Shown here piece after piece: positions 51,238-60,549 of a stretch of 64,000 bases of DNA. The stretch is from Myxococcota bacterium (GTDB lineage Bacteria > Myxococcota_A > Polyangia > JAAYKL01). Below the pieces are notes generated by a model. That model searched no databases and had not been told where the DNA came from. It saw only the letters and a list, made by a program, of their open reading frames with translations. The stretch's first letter is position 1, and every line of letters begins with the position of its first letter. The position numbers and the translations under genes were made by a program. The stretch is taken from contig JASJCT010000002.1 in the NCBI GenBank assembly GCA_030065855.1, positions 16,531 through 80,530 on the forward strand. Reading direction: 5' to 3'.

Positions 51238-53829
51238 ATGAAACTGCCCCAATGGCTTTTGAGATTCCTCGGCCTGAAAAAAGATGCACAAAATATCGAA
51301 GCGCTGAGGGCTGAATTCAAGGTCCACTCCCACGATTTTAAACTGTTGTTAATCGCCAACAACCAGGCATTAGAGCTGATGAACGAGGTCGAAGCCGCGC
51401 TCAAGGGCAACAGGCCCTTTGAGATGAATTTCGTGCATACAAAATGCTGCCGGATCGCTGCCAATGTCTATCGCATGATTCACTATCTCAACGAGCTTGC
51501 ACCAGGTAAATACGACCTTCTTTTTGATCGCTACCTCGACATTCAAGAGAAAATAGGGGCTTGTATCACCTATACCTTCGAACCAAAAGACAGCCCCATG
51601 GTCATGAACCTCTGTGATTTGGACAGATCCTTTGTGGACTGGGCCGGCGGGAAAATGTCCAACCTGGGAGAGCTCAAGCAGGAGGTCGGGATCAATATAC
51701 CAGACGGGTTTGTCGTGACCTTAGCAGGATTCCAGCTTTTTATGAATCACGACAACCTACAACTGAAGATCGGAAAAACCACCCAATCGTTGGCAACTGA
51801 CGAGTATGATTACTTCTTTGATCTCAGTGAGTTACTAACCGATATGATCTTAGCAGCACCCTTTCCTCCGGCCCTAGAGGCCGAAATCCTCAGCGCGTAT
51901 AATACACTCTGCGCTGCCCATGGACGGGATATGCCAGTGGCAGTCCGCAGCAGCTCGCCACTGGAAGACCTGCCTGGAAAATCCATGGCCGGCCAATATT
52001 ACACAGAGCTGGGTGTGATGCGCACCGGCCTGCTCGATGCTTATAAGAAAGTCGTTGCGAGCAAATACAGTTATCAGTCAATGGCCTATCGCCGCCAATT
52101 GGGCGTACGAGACGAAGACATGGCCATGTGTGTCGGCTTCATGCCAATGGTAGAGGCTGTTAGTGGTGGCGTGCTCTATACATCCGATCCCCTGGATCCC
52201 ACCGAGGACTGCGCAACGATCTTCTCGGTCTTTGGACTGCCCAAGGCAGTAGTGGATGGCACGGCACCTGTGGATAGATTTTCAGTCTGCAATGAATCAG
52301 ACAGGCAAATCATAAAGAAAGAAATCGCATCCAAACCCACAATGCTCACAGCCGTGGATGCCGGTGGCTACCAGGAGACAAACACGGAAAGCCAGGCATT
52401 TGACCCCTCTTTGAGCGACGACCAAGCCTGTGAATTGGCGACAATCGCTAAGACTATCGAGACCTATTACGACGCTCCCCAGGATATCGAGTGGGCCCTG
52501 GACAAGAATGGGCAGTTCGTCATTCTTCAGAGCCGCCCGCTGGCAAAGGGCAAGCAGGAAAGCCGCCTATCTGGCATAAAAAGTCCGCGAGATCTGGGGG
52601 TTGCTCCCCTGCTCGAAGGCGGTGTTGCAGCAGGGTCAGGGATTGCTAGTGGTGCGGTTTTCATCGTTCGCAGCGAAAGGGACATGCTTCGATTTCCCCC
52701 AAACGCGGTGCTCGTCTCTACCGATGCCCTCCCGATTTGGGCCGTGCTAATGGATCGGGCCGCAGCAGTGATTACCGAGGGAGGCAGCGTGGCCGGGCAT
52801 TTGGCCTGTGTGGCCAGGGAATCAGGCATTCCAGCCCTGTTCGGCACACCCGGCGCAACAGCTGTTCTGAAAGACGGCCAACTGGTCACTGTGGATGCCG
52901 ATGACACGTCGATATTTCCAGGACGTGTGGGAACGCCGACCCTGCCGCCTCAGCCCCTGGTAAGTCACATTGAGGGCACCTCGGTATATGAATCCCTGAA
53001 GTGCGCTGCTGCCCACATCCTTCCATTGAATCTGCTCAATCCAAACGATCCCGGGTTTACGCCGGGCCACTGCACCACGATTCACGATATCACCCGGTTC
53101 TGCCACGAAATGTCGGTCAAAGAGATGTTCAGCTTTGGCGCTGACCGCAGCTTCCCCGAACTGGCCAGCAGGCAATTGTTCGTCGAGGTGCCGATGCAGT
53201 TTTGGCTGATTGACTTGGACGATGGATTCACTGGCGGAGCCAAGGATGACGGGCGATTTATACGCCTTGAGCATATTGCCTCAAAGCCCATGTTAGCCCT
53301 ATGGCGCGGCATGACGGCGATCCCCTGGGCCGGACCGCCGCCAGTAGATGCCAAAGGATTCCTCTCTGTGATGTTTGAGTCTACAGCAAATCCCGATCTG
53401 GAGTCTGCTGGCCATTCGAACTTTGCCGAGCGCAACTATCTGATGGTCACAAAGAACTTTGTCAGTCTACAATCCCGATTTGGATATCACTTCGCCACTG
53501 TGGAGTCGTTGCTGGGGGAATGCGATAGGGATAATTACTTGAATTTTATGTTCAAGGGCGGTGCGGCAAACGTGGACCGCCGTGTGCTCAGGTCGCGACT
53601 CGTGGCAGAAGTATTGGAGGCCCGAGGGATTCGCGCCCAATGCGTTGGGGACGCGGTGAGCGCGCGTATGGAAAACTGTGAGAGCCATCGGATTCGAGTC
53701 GGGCTGGAAACCATCGGATACATCATCATGCACACCCGCCAACTTGACATGGCAATGAGCGGTGAAGCTGCTGTCAAAGAATATAAGGCCAAAATTCTCG
53801 CCGATTTAGATAGCCTAAACGCCGAATAA
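51238..53829 (+). CDS. PEP/pyruvate-binding dikinase-like protein
   Basis: A protein of 863 residues. An N-terminal helical part (1-135) of unknown role; a PPDK N-terminal ATP-grasp domain (GGKMSNLGELKQEVGI, AVRSSSPLEDLPGKSMAGQY, GGVLYTSDP, IEWALDKNG...QSRPL); a mobile phosphohistidine domain with the swivelling His in TEGGSVAGHLACVARESGIP (about residue 520); and a C-terminal part of about 270 residues with conserved NPNDPGFTPGHC. The TIM-barrel PEP-binding domain of true PPDK/PPS is not seen. It may phosphorylate a different acceptor. Start by GGGGGGTAATCAT. Coupled to the response regulator before it. Confidence 0.82.
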   Translation: MKLPQWLLRFLGLKKDAQNIEALRAEFKVHSHDFKLLLIANNQALELMNEVEAALKGNRPFEMNFVHTKCCRIAANVYRMIHYLNELAPGKYDLLFDRYLDIQEKIGACITYTFEPKDSPMVMNLCDLDRSFVDWAGGKMSNLGELKQEVGINIPDGFVVTLAGFQLFMNHDNLQLKIGKTTQSLATDEYDYFFDLSELLTDMILAAPFPPALEAEILSAYNTLCAAHGRDMPVAVRSSSPLEDLPGKSMAGQYYTELGVMRTGLLDAYKKVVASKYSYQSMAYRRQLGVRDEDMAMCVGFMPMVEAVSGGVLYTSDPLDPTEDCATIFSVFGLPKAVVDGTAPVDRFSVCNESDRQIIKKEIASKPTMLTAVDAGGYQETNTESQAFDPSLSDDQACELATIAKTIETYYDAPQDIEWALDKNGQFVILQSRPLAKGKQESRLSGIKSPRDLGVAPLLEGGVAAGSGIASGAVFIVRSERDMLRFPPNAVLVSTDALPIWAVLMDRAAAVITEGGSVAGHLACVARESGIPALFGTPGATAVLKDGQLVTVDADDTSIFPGRVGTPTLPPQPLVSHIEGTSVYESLKCAAAHILPLNLLNPNDPGFTPGHCTTIHDITRFCHEMSVKEMFSFGADRSFPELASRQLFVEVPMQFWLIDLDDGFTGGAKDDGRFIRLEHIASKPMLALWRGMTAIPWAGPPPVDAKGFLSVMFESTANPDLESAGHSNFAERNYLMVTKNFVSLQSRFGYHFATVESLLGECDRDNYLNFMFKGGAANVDRRVLRSRLVAEVLEARGIRAQCVGDAVSARMENCESHRIRVGLETIGYIIMHTRQLDMAMSGEAAVKEYKAKILADLDSLNAE

Positions 53830-53832
53830 ATC

Positions 53833-55329
53833 TCATTGAGTTCGTTCGGCGAGGCGGGCCAGTGTGCGCCCAATTCGCCGGCAACCCATTTCGATCTCCT
53901 CCTCGCGGGCACAGGCAATCGACAGTCTGAGGTGTGGCTCAGGCCTTTTTCGGGCGAAGTAGCGGCGCCCCGGAGCCACCAGCACCCCTGCTTGCCGCAA
54001 TGCTTTAATTAAGAAAGCCTCATCACCCAGCGTTTTAGGCACGGTCAGCCACACAGTGCAGCCGCCAGTGGGTTTGGTCCATTGCACACTCGGGGGCATG
54101 TGCGTTTTCAGACTTCGCAACATCACTGCCATTCGACTTCGGTAAACACGATGGGCACGGCGCAAGTAAGATTCGAATCCGCCACTTCTGCAAAATCGCG
54201 CGAGGGCAGCCTGGACCATGGTGTTCCCGGCAAGGCAAGTGGCGTGTTGGATGAGAGTTAGGTGTTTAATGGCTCTGCGGGGAGCAGCGATCCAGCCCAC
54301 CCGCAGTCCGGCAAAGACCACCTTCGAGAAAGTGCCAATGTACAGGACAACACCCCCTGCATCCATGGACTTGATCGGCAAAACTGCCTGCCCCCAGTAT
54401 TTGAGTTCCTCTTCAAATCCATCCTCGACCAATGGAATTTGAGCGGACTCCACGAGATCAAGTAGCCGTTCCCGATGAGGCTGATCTGTGGTCACACCGG
54501 CGGGATTGTGGAAGTTGGGCATGGTGTAAACCAGCTTGGGCTTTTTTGTTCCCAGGCACTTCCTAAGACGATCGAGGTCCATTCCATCGTTTAGCAGCGG
54601 TATCTCGATCGGTCGAACCCCGTGCAACCGCAGCAGGGTATGGGCCATGCCATAGGTGGGTGCTTCTACCACAACCCGATCCCCTGGCCGCGTCAGCATC
54701 CGCAGGATCAGATCCAGCGCTTGCTGGGCGCCATTGGTAACGAGCACCTCTTGCGGGGAGACGGCCATGCCGTGGGCCCTGAGCCGCTGGGATATTGTTT
54801 CACGCAGCGCTGGCCATCCAGCTGGGTCGGTGTAGTCGAGCACGGTTTTGGCATCGCGGCTTAGGATGCTTTTCAAACAGTGTTTTAACTCGTCATCCGG
54901 GGCCATGGATGGATCAGCAGAGAGCCGGTCCAGATCGATCATCCCCGCGCCAATGGTTTTGTGAGCCGGCCCGCAAACTCCGGCGTGTTCGTGCGCCCCG
55001 TGCACCAGGGAGGTAGTGAGTGCATCCCAATCAACCAGGGTTTGGTCACTGTTCGCTCTCTGCCCCAAGGCAGTCAGCGGCGGCCGGGCCCGGCGCCGCA
55101 CCGTCGTGTACGCTCCTGAGGTGCTCTCTAAATAGCCTAGCGCACGAAGCTCGTCATAGGCACGAACAATGGTGGATCGGTGCACATCGAGCGCCCCTGC
55201 CAAAGCTCGGGTGGGCGGCAGGTGCTCTCCGGGCCGCAGAGATCCCTCTTCCACCAGAACTGCGATCCGGTCGCAAATCTGCCGATAAATCGGTACAGCA
55301 CTCGACTTGTCTAGCGAAATGAGCAGCAT
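53833..55329 (-). CDS. MocR-type GntR regulator with aminotransferase domain
   Basis: A 498-residue MocR/PdxR-like regulator. Residues about 1-75 are a winged-helix GntR HTH (IYRQICDRIAVLVEEGSLRP, LDVHRSTIVRAYDEL). A linker follows, then a fold-type I aminotransferase domain (about 110-480) with the PLP lysine in GTFSKVVFAGLRVGW (about 336). Such proteins sense PLP or amino-acid derivatives. ATG has GGGAGGAGCTT. It is divergent from a methyltransferase, a likely target. Confidence 0.92.
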   Translation of the reverse strand: MLLISLDKSSAVPIYRQICDRIAVLVEEGSLRPGEHLPPTRALAGALDVHRSTIVRAYDELRALGYLESTSGAYTTVRRRARPPLTALGQRANSDQTLVDWDALTTSLVHGAHEHAGVCGPAHKTIGAGMIDLDRLSADPSMAPDDELKHCLKSILSRDAKTVLDYTDPAGWPALRETISQRLRAHGMAVSPQEVLVTNGAQQALDLILRMLTRPGDRVVVEAPTYGMAHTLLRLHGVRPIEIPLLNDGMDLDRLRKCLGTKKPKLVYTMPNFHNPAGVTTDQPHRERLLDLVESAQIPLVEDGFEEELKYWGQAVLPIKSMDAGGVVLYIGTFSKVVFAGLRVGWIAAPRRAIKHLTLIQHATCLAGNTMVQAALARFCRSGGFESYLRRAHRVYRSRMAVMLRSLKTHMPPSVQWTKPTGGCTVWLTVPKTLGDEAFLIKALRQAGVLVAPGRRYFARKRPEPHLRLSIACAREEEIEMGCRRIGRTLARLAERTQ

Positions 55330-55477
55330 AAGCTCCTCCCAATGTTTGATTCCCCTAAATTGGTATTCTAATTTTTAGCATAATTGGCTCTTTTCAAGAT
55401 ACCAAAAAATAATCAACATCATGAATAAAGGCGGATTGAGCGCCATTGCAAGCCGCTCGAAGCAAAGGAGAGAAACT

Positions 55478-56206
55478 ATGAAATTTTTCAATACCTACGA
55501 GGAACAATGCCGCGCGATGGCCTATGATGAACTCGATATAGGGGGTACCTACCTGCCCGTGTTCAGGGCACTGCCCGCACTACTGGAAAAGCACGTCCTA
55601 GGAACCAGGGCATTGGACTTTGGCTGCGGCACCGGTAGATCGACACGATTCCTGCAGGGGTTGGGATTCTCCACTATCGGCGTAGATATCTCCGCTGAAA
55701 TGGTCGCACGTGCAAGAAAAAGAGATGAAACCGGCGACTACCGGGTGATCGAAGACGGCGACTTCAGTGCCATCGAAAAGGGCAGCGCAGACCTGGTCTT
55801 ATCCGCGTTCACTTTTGACAATATTCCAACCGGCAAAGCAAAGGTACGACTGCTGAGGGGACTGGCAGCACTGTTAACCCCCAGGGGCAGGCTGGTAAAC
55901 ATCGTTTCCACCGAGGAAATCTATACCAACGAGTGGGTCACCTTTACCACAAGCGCGTTCCCTAAAAATCGTTCGGCTCGCACCGGAGACATCGTCCGCA
56001 TCATCACCAAATCGTACTCGGATCAACGACCGGTCGAGGATATCTTCTGGTCTCACGCAGACTACCTGTCGACTTACCAGGAGGCCAAATTGGCCCCCCT
56101 CCAGATAGCATCTCCCCTGGCGCGGAGCGATGAAGGCATGGATTGGCTGGCAGAGACGGCTGTTGCCCCATTTCGGATTTACGTGCTTAAATGTGAAGCT
56201 AGTTAG
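55478..56206 (+). CDS. class I SAM-dependent methyltransferase
   Basis: A 242-residue methyltransferase. Motif I ALDFGCGTGRSTRFLQG, then GVDISAEMVARAR (acidic end), DLVLSAFTFDNIP (motif IV) and LTPRGRLVNIVS (motif V). ATG 55478 follows AAAGGAGAGAAACT; the longer frame 19 codons upstream is not supported. Divergent from the MocR regulator. It is of the ubiquinone/menaquinone-type small-molecule class; substrate unknown. Confidence 0.85.
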   Translation: MKFFNTYEEQCRAMAYDELDIGGTYLPVFRALPALLEKHVLGTRALDFGCGTGRSTRFLQGLGFSTIGVDISAEMVARARKRDETGDYRVIEDGDFSAIEKGSADLVLSAFTFDNIPTGKAKVRLLRGLAALLTPRGRLVNIVSTEEIYTNEWVTFTTSAFPKNRSARTGDIVRIITKSYSDQRPVEDIFWSHADYLSTYQEAKLAPLQIASPLARSDEGMDWLAETAVAPFRIYVLKCEAS

Positions 56207-56227
56207 TCCTCCACAAGCGCCGTCAGG

Positions 56228-56740
56228 CTATGGATCGATCGAGACTTGGATGATAGCGAGCTTCAGGTCTCCCTTGGGACGACGGATGAGGACTTCGTCC
56301 CCTTCTTCCTTGCCCATTAGGGCCCTCGCTACAGGAGAATCCATGCTGATCTCCCCCTTGTCCGCGTCCCATTCATCCGGTCCGACGATGCGATAGCGCT
56401 TTTCCTCCCCATCTTGGGTTTCTACGGTGACAAAGCAGCCGAAATAGATCCGACCGTCTTCCTTTGGTTTATCCGAAACAATCGTCAGCACATCGAGCCG
56501 GTTGCCTAAAAACCGCAGACGCCGGTCAATTTCGGCGAGTTGCTTTTTGCGGTAGATGTACTCCGCGTTCTCAGACCGGTCTCCCTCTGCCGCAGCCACT
56601 GCCACTGCTTTGGCGACCCGCGGGCGCTTGACAGTCCACAGATACGAGGCTTCTTCCTCGAGTCGGCGATATCCCTCGGCGGTAATGTACCCCGGGCGTT
56701 TTGAGGTGTCGGGACGCTTTCTGGTTCGAGTGCCTACCAT
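56228..56740 (-). CDS. greB: transcription elongation factor GreB
   Basis: Rescues arrested RNA polymerase by stimulating transcript cleavage. ATG 56740 gives 170 residues, normal for GreB. The N-terminal coiled coil has the acidic tip AAAEGDRSENAEYIYRKKQL (Asp-Glu pair in GDRSENAEY), and the C-terminal FKBP-like domain contains GEEKRYRIVGPDEWDADKG and ISMDSPVARALMGKEEGD. The basic early segment (TRTRKRPDTSKRPGYIT) is GreB-like. No clear Shine-Dalgarno. Confidence 0.92.
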   Translation of the reverse strand: MVGTRTRKRPDTSKRPGYITAEGYRRLEEEASYLWTVKRPRVAKAVAVAAAEGDRSENAEYIYRKKQLAEIDRRLRFLGNRLDVLTIVSDKPKEDGRIYFGCFVTVETQDGEEKRYRIVGPDEWDADKGEISMDSPVARALMGKEEGDEVLIRRPKGDLKLAIIQVSIDP

Positions 56741-56854
56741 GAACCATCGTAGACAACACAACATAAAAGAACAGTCCAGTGTTTTTTAAAGTAAAAACAG
56801 GCCTGCACTCGCCGCTTGATTGACAGTGGGCATGATGGTCGTATGCTCCTCACC

Positions 56855-57388
56855 ATGATGAAACATCATACCCGTGCTATAGGTTTTTACCTGGTTTCAA
56901 CCCTGATTGGGGTCTGGATTGCGCTTATCCCAGCGTGTGGTGCGAAATTCACTCCAACCACATCAACTGAGACCAGGGCCGAGAGCGATAGTGCTTTTCT
57001 GGAGCAGTTGGACCTGGCCTTCTGTCGGGAAACCACCCAAAAGGGTGTATCGGGTTGGGTGGCCTACTTTGCACCAAACGGCGCCATGGTGTCTGGTGAC
57101 AATCCACCGGTTGTTGGACACGATGCCATCCGGGAGGCAATGACGCCGTTGTTCGAAAAGCAGGGGTTTTCCCTGACGTGGCAACCCACTGGTTCGGGCA
57201 TCTGGATCCCTGACAGGTTGGGCTACACTGTAGGGCGATTTGTCCGCATTTCAATGGATTCGGACGGCCGAATGATTGAGCGACAAGGGACCTATCTGAC
57301 AATCTGGAACAAACAAAAAGACAGCACCTGGAAAATCCTGTTTGACACAGGAGAACCAGACGCCCTTCAAAAAGGAGCAGCCAGATGA
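56855..57388 (+). CDS. SnoaL/DUF4440-like lipoprotein
   Basis: A 177-residue exported protein with a lipobox-like end of the signal sequence (ALIPAC). The mature part is a SnoaL/NTF2-like barrel: LDLAFCRETTQKGVSGWVAY, then FAPNGAMVSGD, GHDAIREAMTPLF and the late GTYLTIWNKQKDSTWKIL strands. This fold is often a ligand-binding or stress-linked enzyme domain. Its stop overlaps the start of the selenoprotein by ATGA (57385-57388), so the two are translated together; both are predicted lipoproteins. Confidence 0.8.
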   Translation: MMKHHTRAIGFYLVSTLIGVWIALIPACGAKFTPTTSTETRAESDSAFLEQLDLAFCRETTQKGVSGWVAYFAPNGAMVSGDNPPVVGHDAIREAMTPLFEKQGFSLTWQPTGSGIWIPDRLGYTVGRFVRISMDSDGRMIERQGTYLTIWNKQKDSTWKILFDTGEPDALQKGAAR

Positions 57389-58140
57389 AACAACGCGCTA
57401 TAGCCGTCTTGCTATTGGGCATTGGTATATCCGCCATGCTGCTGGGATGCGGTAAGGAGCAGCCAGTGCAAATTGAGGGAAGCCCAATGTCGGTGACCGC
57501 CACCCAGACCGATACAGAGGCGCCAATGCGCCCCAGGAAGAAACTGACCCCATCCAGTCCCAAGGCGTTTGAAAAGTCAGAAGCCCTGGCTGTCGGCACC
57601 CTTCCGGCGGGGATCGGGGTGCCCGTGGGCAAGCAACTCCCTGATTTTAAGGCAATGGACGCCGCTGGAAGCGCAGTACGCCTGTCAAAACTAGTGGCCA
57701 AGGGGAAGATTTTACTTGTCTTTTATCGGGGCGGGTGGTGACCTTACTGTAACTTCCAGGTGCGGAGTATCGTTGAATCAAAGGACAAATTCAAAAAAGC
57801 AGGCCTGATGCCGGTCGGCATCAGCGTGGACGCGCCGGAACACGCAAAATTATTGGGCGAGGCATTAAATGTAACCTTCCCCCTGTTAAGCGACCAGGAC
57901 CTGGACGTGCACAGGCTGTTTAACGTGCTCAACACACTCGACTCAAAAACAGTGGCCCTTTACGAAGAGTACCAGTTGAACATCGACAAGTGGTCAGAGC
58001 GGGATCACCACACCATTGCAGTGCCGAGCATATTTCTGATCGACGAAAACCGCACGGTGCGCTGGGCCCACGCACACCGCGATCACAAAACCCGACCCAC
58101 CGTGGATCAGATCCTCACAGCCATCCAATCGATTTTGTAG
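57385..58140 (+). CDS. selenocysteine-containing peroxiredoxin-like lipoprotein (UGA read through)
   Basis: One gene crossed by an in-frame TGA at 57739-57741. Before it: AAAGGAGCAGCCAG ribosome-binding site, a lipoprotein signal (lipobox LLGC), then KQLPDFKAMDAAGSAVRLSK and LLVFYRGGW. After it, in the same frame: PYCNFQ, a GLMPVGISVDAPEHAK strand-loop and the VPSIFLIDENRTVRWAH strand pair. The joined protein is a thioredoxin-fold AhpC/TSA (peroxiredoxin-like) protein of 251 residues with Trp118-Sec119-Pro-Tyr-Cys122, i.e. the FYRGGWCPYC motif of the family with Sec for the first Cys. A SECIS hairpin follows at once (57752-57768). Periplasmic membrane-anchored peroxide or disulphide reductase. 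It lies between SnoaL-like and DsbA-like lipoproteins. Confidence 0.9.
57752..57768 (+). promoter_or_regulatory. bacterial SECIS hairpin downstream of UGA
   Basis: AC-U-UCC-AGGUGC-GGA-GU: two base pairs, a bulged U, three base pairs and a six-base loop AGGUGC. This is the architecture of the E. coli fdhF SECIS (GG-U-UGC-AGGUCU-GCA-CC), with a bulged U and GGU loop. Counting from the U of UGA, the bulged U is 16 (17 in fdhF) and the loop GU is 22-23 (23-24 in fdhF). Confidence 0.85.
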
Positions 58141-58235
58141 GTGCCGCGAATCCCGCGCATTTAATCATTCCCGCCAGATCGAATAATCATAAAAAGTGAG
58201 ACTAGATGAAACAAAGATAGATAGGGAGCAAACCA

Positions 58236-58955
58236 ATGATGTCATTAAAAAGCATAGCAATTCTATCCTGTGTCTTCAGCCTAATAAGCGCTATAGGATG
58301 CCGGGACCCTTCAGGATTAAATGAAGACAGCGAGACTGACATCATTGATTTTGATTCAGGATTGGATGGTGGCGTGGACGACGCAGGGCCGGGTTATCTA
58401 TGTCCAGATAATGCCCCTGACATTTTTCTCAACCATTTGAGTCCCTATTTCGGGGGGGAAGAAACGCTCGATCTGAAAGTCATTGGTTTCTCTTCCTTTA
58501 CCTGTTCTCATTGTGCGAGTCTTGCTGAATTAGTAAAAGAAACATGGACGCGCCGTGAAGACTTCAGAAAACGGGTCAGATTCTATTTCCACCATTATAC
58601 TCGGAGCGCAACCGACATTAAAATCCATTCGGCCACTGTCGCCGCCCATGCCCAAGGCATGCAACGCTTCTGGGCCATGCACGATCTCATCTATGACGGG
58701 TTAAATAGCGATCCGGTGCACGTTTATAAACCAGAGGAATTGGTCGCGTATGCTGAGGAAAGCTTGCATCTCGATATGAATATGTTTACGGCCACCATGG
58801 CATCAGAGCATACAGCAAACTTTCTTGCCTGGGATAAACAGCAGGGAAAAAACGCCGGGATGAGCGGCACGCCATGGGTATTTGTGTGTGGGGAAAAAGT
58901 CGTCTGGAGATCGCTAGAAGAAGTCGTCGATAGCTATCTACAGAACAAAAACTGA
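58236..58955 (+). CDS. DsbA-like thiol-disulphide lipoprotein
   Basis: A 239-residue lipoprotein (lipobox SAIGC) with a DsbA/thioredoxin-like domain: VIGFSSFTCSHCASLAEL contains the CxxC (Cys-Ser-His-Cys), a helical insertion follows, and the cis-Pro is in MSGTPWVFVCGE. The acidic Asp-Gly linker (SGLDGGVDDAGPG) links the lipid anchor to the domain. It catalyses thiol-disulphide exchange in the periplasm. It lies 95 bases after the selenoprotein gene and may be its redox partner (inference). The ribosome-binding site is GGGAGCAAACC. Confidence 0.85.
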   Translation: MMSLKSIAILSCVFSLISAIGCRDPSGLNEDSETDIIDFDSGLDGGVDDAGPGYLCPDNAPDIFLNHLSPYFGGEETLDLKVIGFSSFTCSHCASLAELVKETWTRREDFRKRVRFYFHHYTRSATDIKIHSATVAAHAQGMQRFWAMHDLIYDGLNSDPVHVYKPEELVAYAEESLHLDMNMFTATMASEHTANFLAWDKQQGKNAGMSGTPWVFVCGEKVVWRSLEEVVDSYLQNKN

Positions 58956-58975
58956 TTTTTACTATCAAGCCCCCC

Positions 58976-60511
58976 TCAAAGAATCGTCGTCACGGGCAGG
59001 ATGACTGTAAATGTGGAGCCGTGGCCCATCCGGCTGTCGACCCGAATGCGACCGCCGTGCTTTGCGATAATGCCCTGGGACACGCTCAATCCCAAGCCCG
59101 TGCCCTTTCCCCTATCCTTTGTAGTGAAAAAGGGGTCGAAAATACTAGAAAGATAATGCCTGGGGATGCCGACGCCGTGGTCAATGACTTTCACGGCCAC
59201 GTGGTCTGGATCGTCAGCCGGGCTCGCCATGATTTGTATTTTGGCTCCCTTTGAAGACGCGGCAATGGCGTTGAGGATAAGGTTGAGAAATACCTGCCGG
59301 AGCTGCTGACTGTCCCCTTGAATGCGGTGTAGATTATCCGTGGCGTGAAATTCGATTTTCATGCCAGCAATTCTTGTCTGGTTGGCTGCTAGATCAATGG
59401 TTCCCTTGACCAGCTGAACCAGGTCCAGGGGTTCGAGCTTGGTCTCGCTCTCCCTGGTAAAATCGAGTAGGTTGGACACGATCTTCTTTGCCCGCTCTGC
59501 TTCCTCGGTGACCTCGTCTATCATCTGCTTGCGCTCTTCGTCATCGAGATCTTGAAAGTCCTCTAGGAGCATGTGGGATGTCAGCGTGATGTTGTTGAGT
59601 GGATTGTTCAATTCATGGGCCACGCCAGCAGTCAGCGTACCAATAGCGCGCATTTTATGGGACTGCACCAGCATGGACTCGTGTTTTTCCAACTCCTGTA
59701 CCATGTGATTGATGGCGATGGCGAGGTTGGTAAATTCATCCCGGTAGCGCCGTTTGGGGGTGATCAGCTCAAAATCCCCTTCTGCAATGCGCAGGGCATA
59801 GGACTCGAAGCGCCTGATATTGCGCAGCATGCGGCCGCCTAGGAAGTATGCGGTGGCGATCATAATAATCAGGAGAAAGATCAAAGAATAGATCTGCGTA
59901 TTTCTAGAGCGTGCTATCGCCCTGTCCATGGCACTCCGTTCCTTTTTCATCAGGTCCTGGGCCAGAAAGATCATCTTTTGGCCTTGTTTTCTCAAGCGAT
60001 TCTCAATGGTCTTGTCTGGTCTTTGGCCGCTTTGGGTGTCAGCTGAGCGCAAACTCTCCAGCAGCTCCTCATAGCTATTGATGTTATCGATGGTCTCTTT
60101 GTATTTTTTATCGCCGATGATTTTTTTTAGATCTTCCTGGTTGCCAACCAGAATTACCTTGGCATTATCCACCGACTCCAACGCGTCAGAGAGATTGGTT
60201 TTGTAGAGGAAAAAATTCTTCTCAAACCGGCGGGCTTGATCGATTTCGATGACATAATCATTAACAATCTCAAGGCCGGTGATTTTTTTCTCGACCTCGT
60301 AGATATCCATGATAATCATCACCGCAATGCCTACGGAGAAGAGAAAGGCCAGCAAGAAATAGAGAATAAATTGCAGCCTGAGGCTCAGGGGCGGTCGCGC
60401 TAGGAATGCTTTTTTGGCAGACGCGGCGTCGTGTACCTCCTCGAGATATTCATCGTCGGAAAGGTCGGGGCTTGGGGAAGGGTTATTGTCTGCCTGTCGC
60501 TTTTCTTCCAT
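58976..60511 (-). CDS. transmembrane sensor histidine kinase
   Basis: A 511-residue kinase. TM1 (about 45-70), a periplasmic four-helix-type sensor, TM2, HAMP, HisKA with the phosphoryl His in GVAHELNNPLNNITL (about 301), and HATPase with LNLILNAIAAS, KVIDHGVGIP and GKGTGLGLSVSQGI. ATG 60511 (GGAGAGACATT) is preferred to the ATG 11 codons upstream. Last gene of the operon transporter-cytidylate-kinase-like-response regulator-kinase; the response regulator (60681) is its probable partner. A repeat element lies in the gap between them. Confidence 0.92.
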   Translation of the reverse strand: MEEKRQADNNPSPSPDLSDDEYLEEVHDAASAKKAFLARPPLSLRLQFILYFLLAFLFSVGIAVMIIMDIYEVEKKITGLEIVNDYVIEIDQARRFEKNFFLYKTNLSDALESVDNAKVILVGNQEDLKKIIGDKKYKETIDNINSYEELLESLRSADTQSGQRPDKTIENRLRKQGQKMIFLAQDLMKKERSAMDRAIARSRNTQIYSLIFLLIIMIATAYFLGGRMLRNIRRFESYALRIAEGDFELITPKRRYRDEFTNLAIAINHMVQELEKHESMLVQSHKMRAIGTLTAGVAHELNNPLNNITLTSHMLLEDFQDLDDEERKQMIDEVTEEAERAKKIVSNLLDFTRESETKLEPLDLVQLVKGTIDLAANQTRIAGMKIEFHATDNLHRIQGDSQQLRQVFLNLILNAIAASSKGAKIQIMASPADDPDHVAVKVIDHGVGIPRHYLSSIFDPFFTTKDRGKGTGLGLSVSQGIIAKHGGRIRVDSRMGHGSTFTVILPVTTIL

Positions 60512-60549
60512 AATGTCTCTCCAGCGCTCAGCTAGTGTGGGCATTCCGC

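Noticed and set aside
57742..58140. Separate downstream gene or pseudogene after the TGA at 57739
   Set aside because: Same frame, continuous family homology, no start signal, and a SECIS hairpin directly after the TGA argue for recoding, not a second gene or a nonsense mutation.
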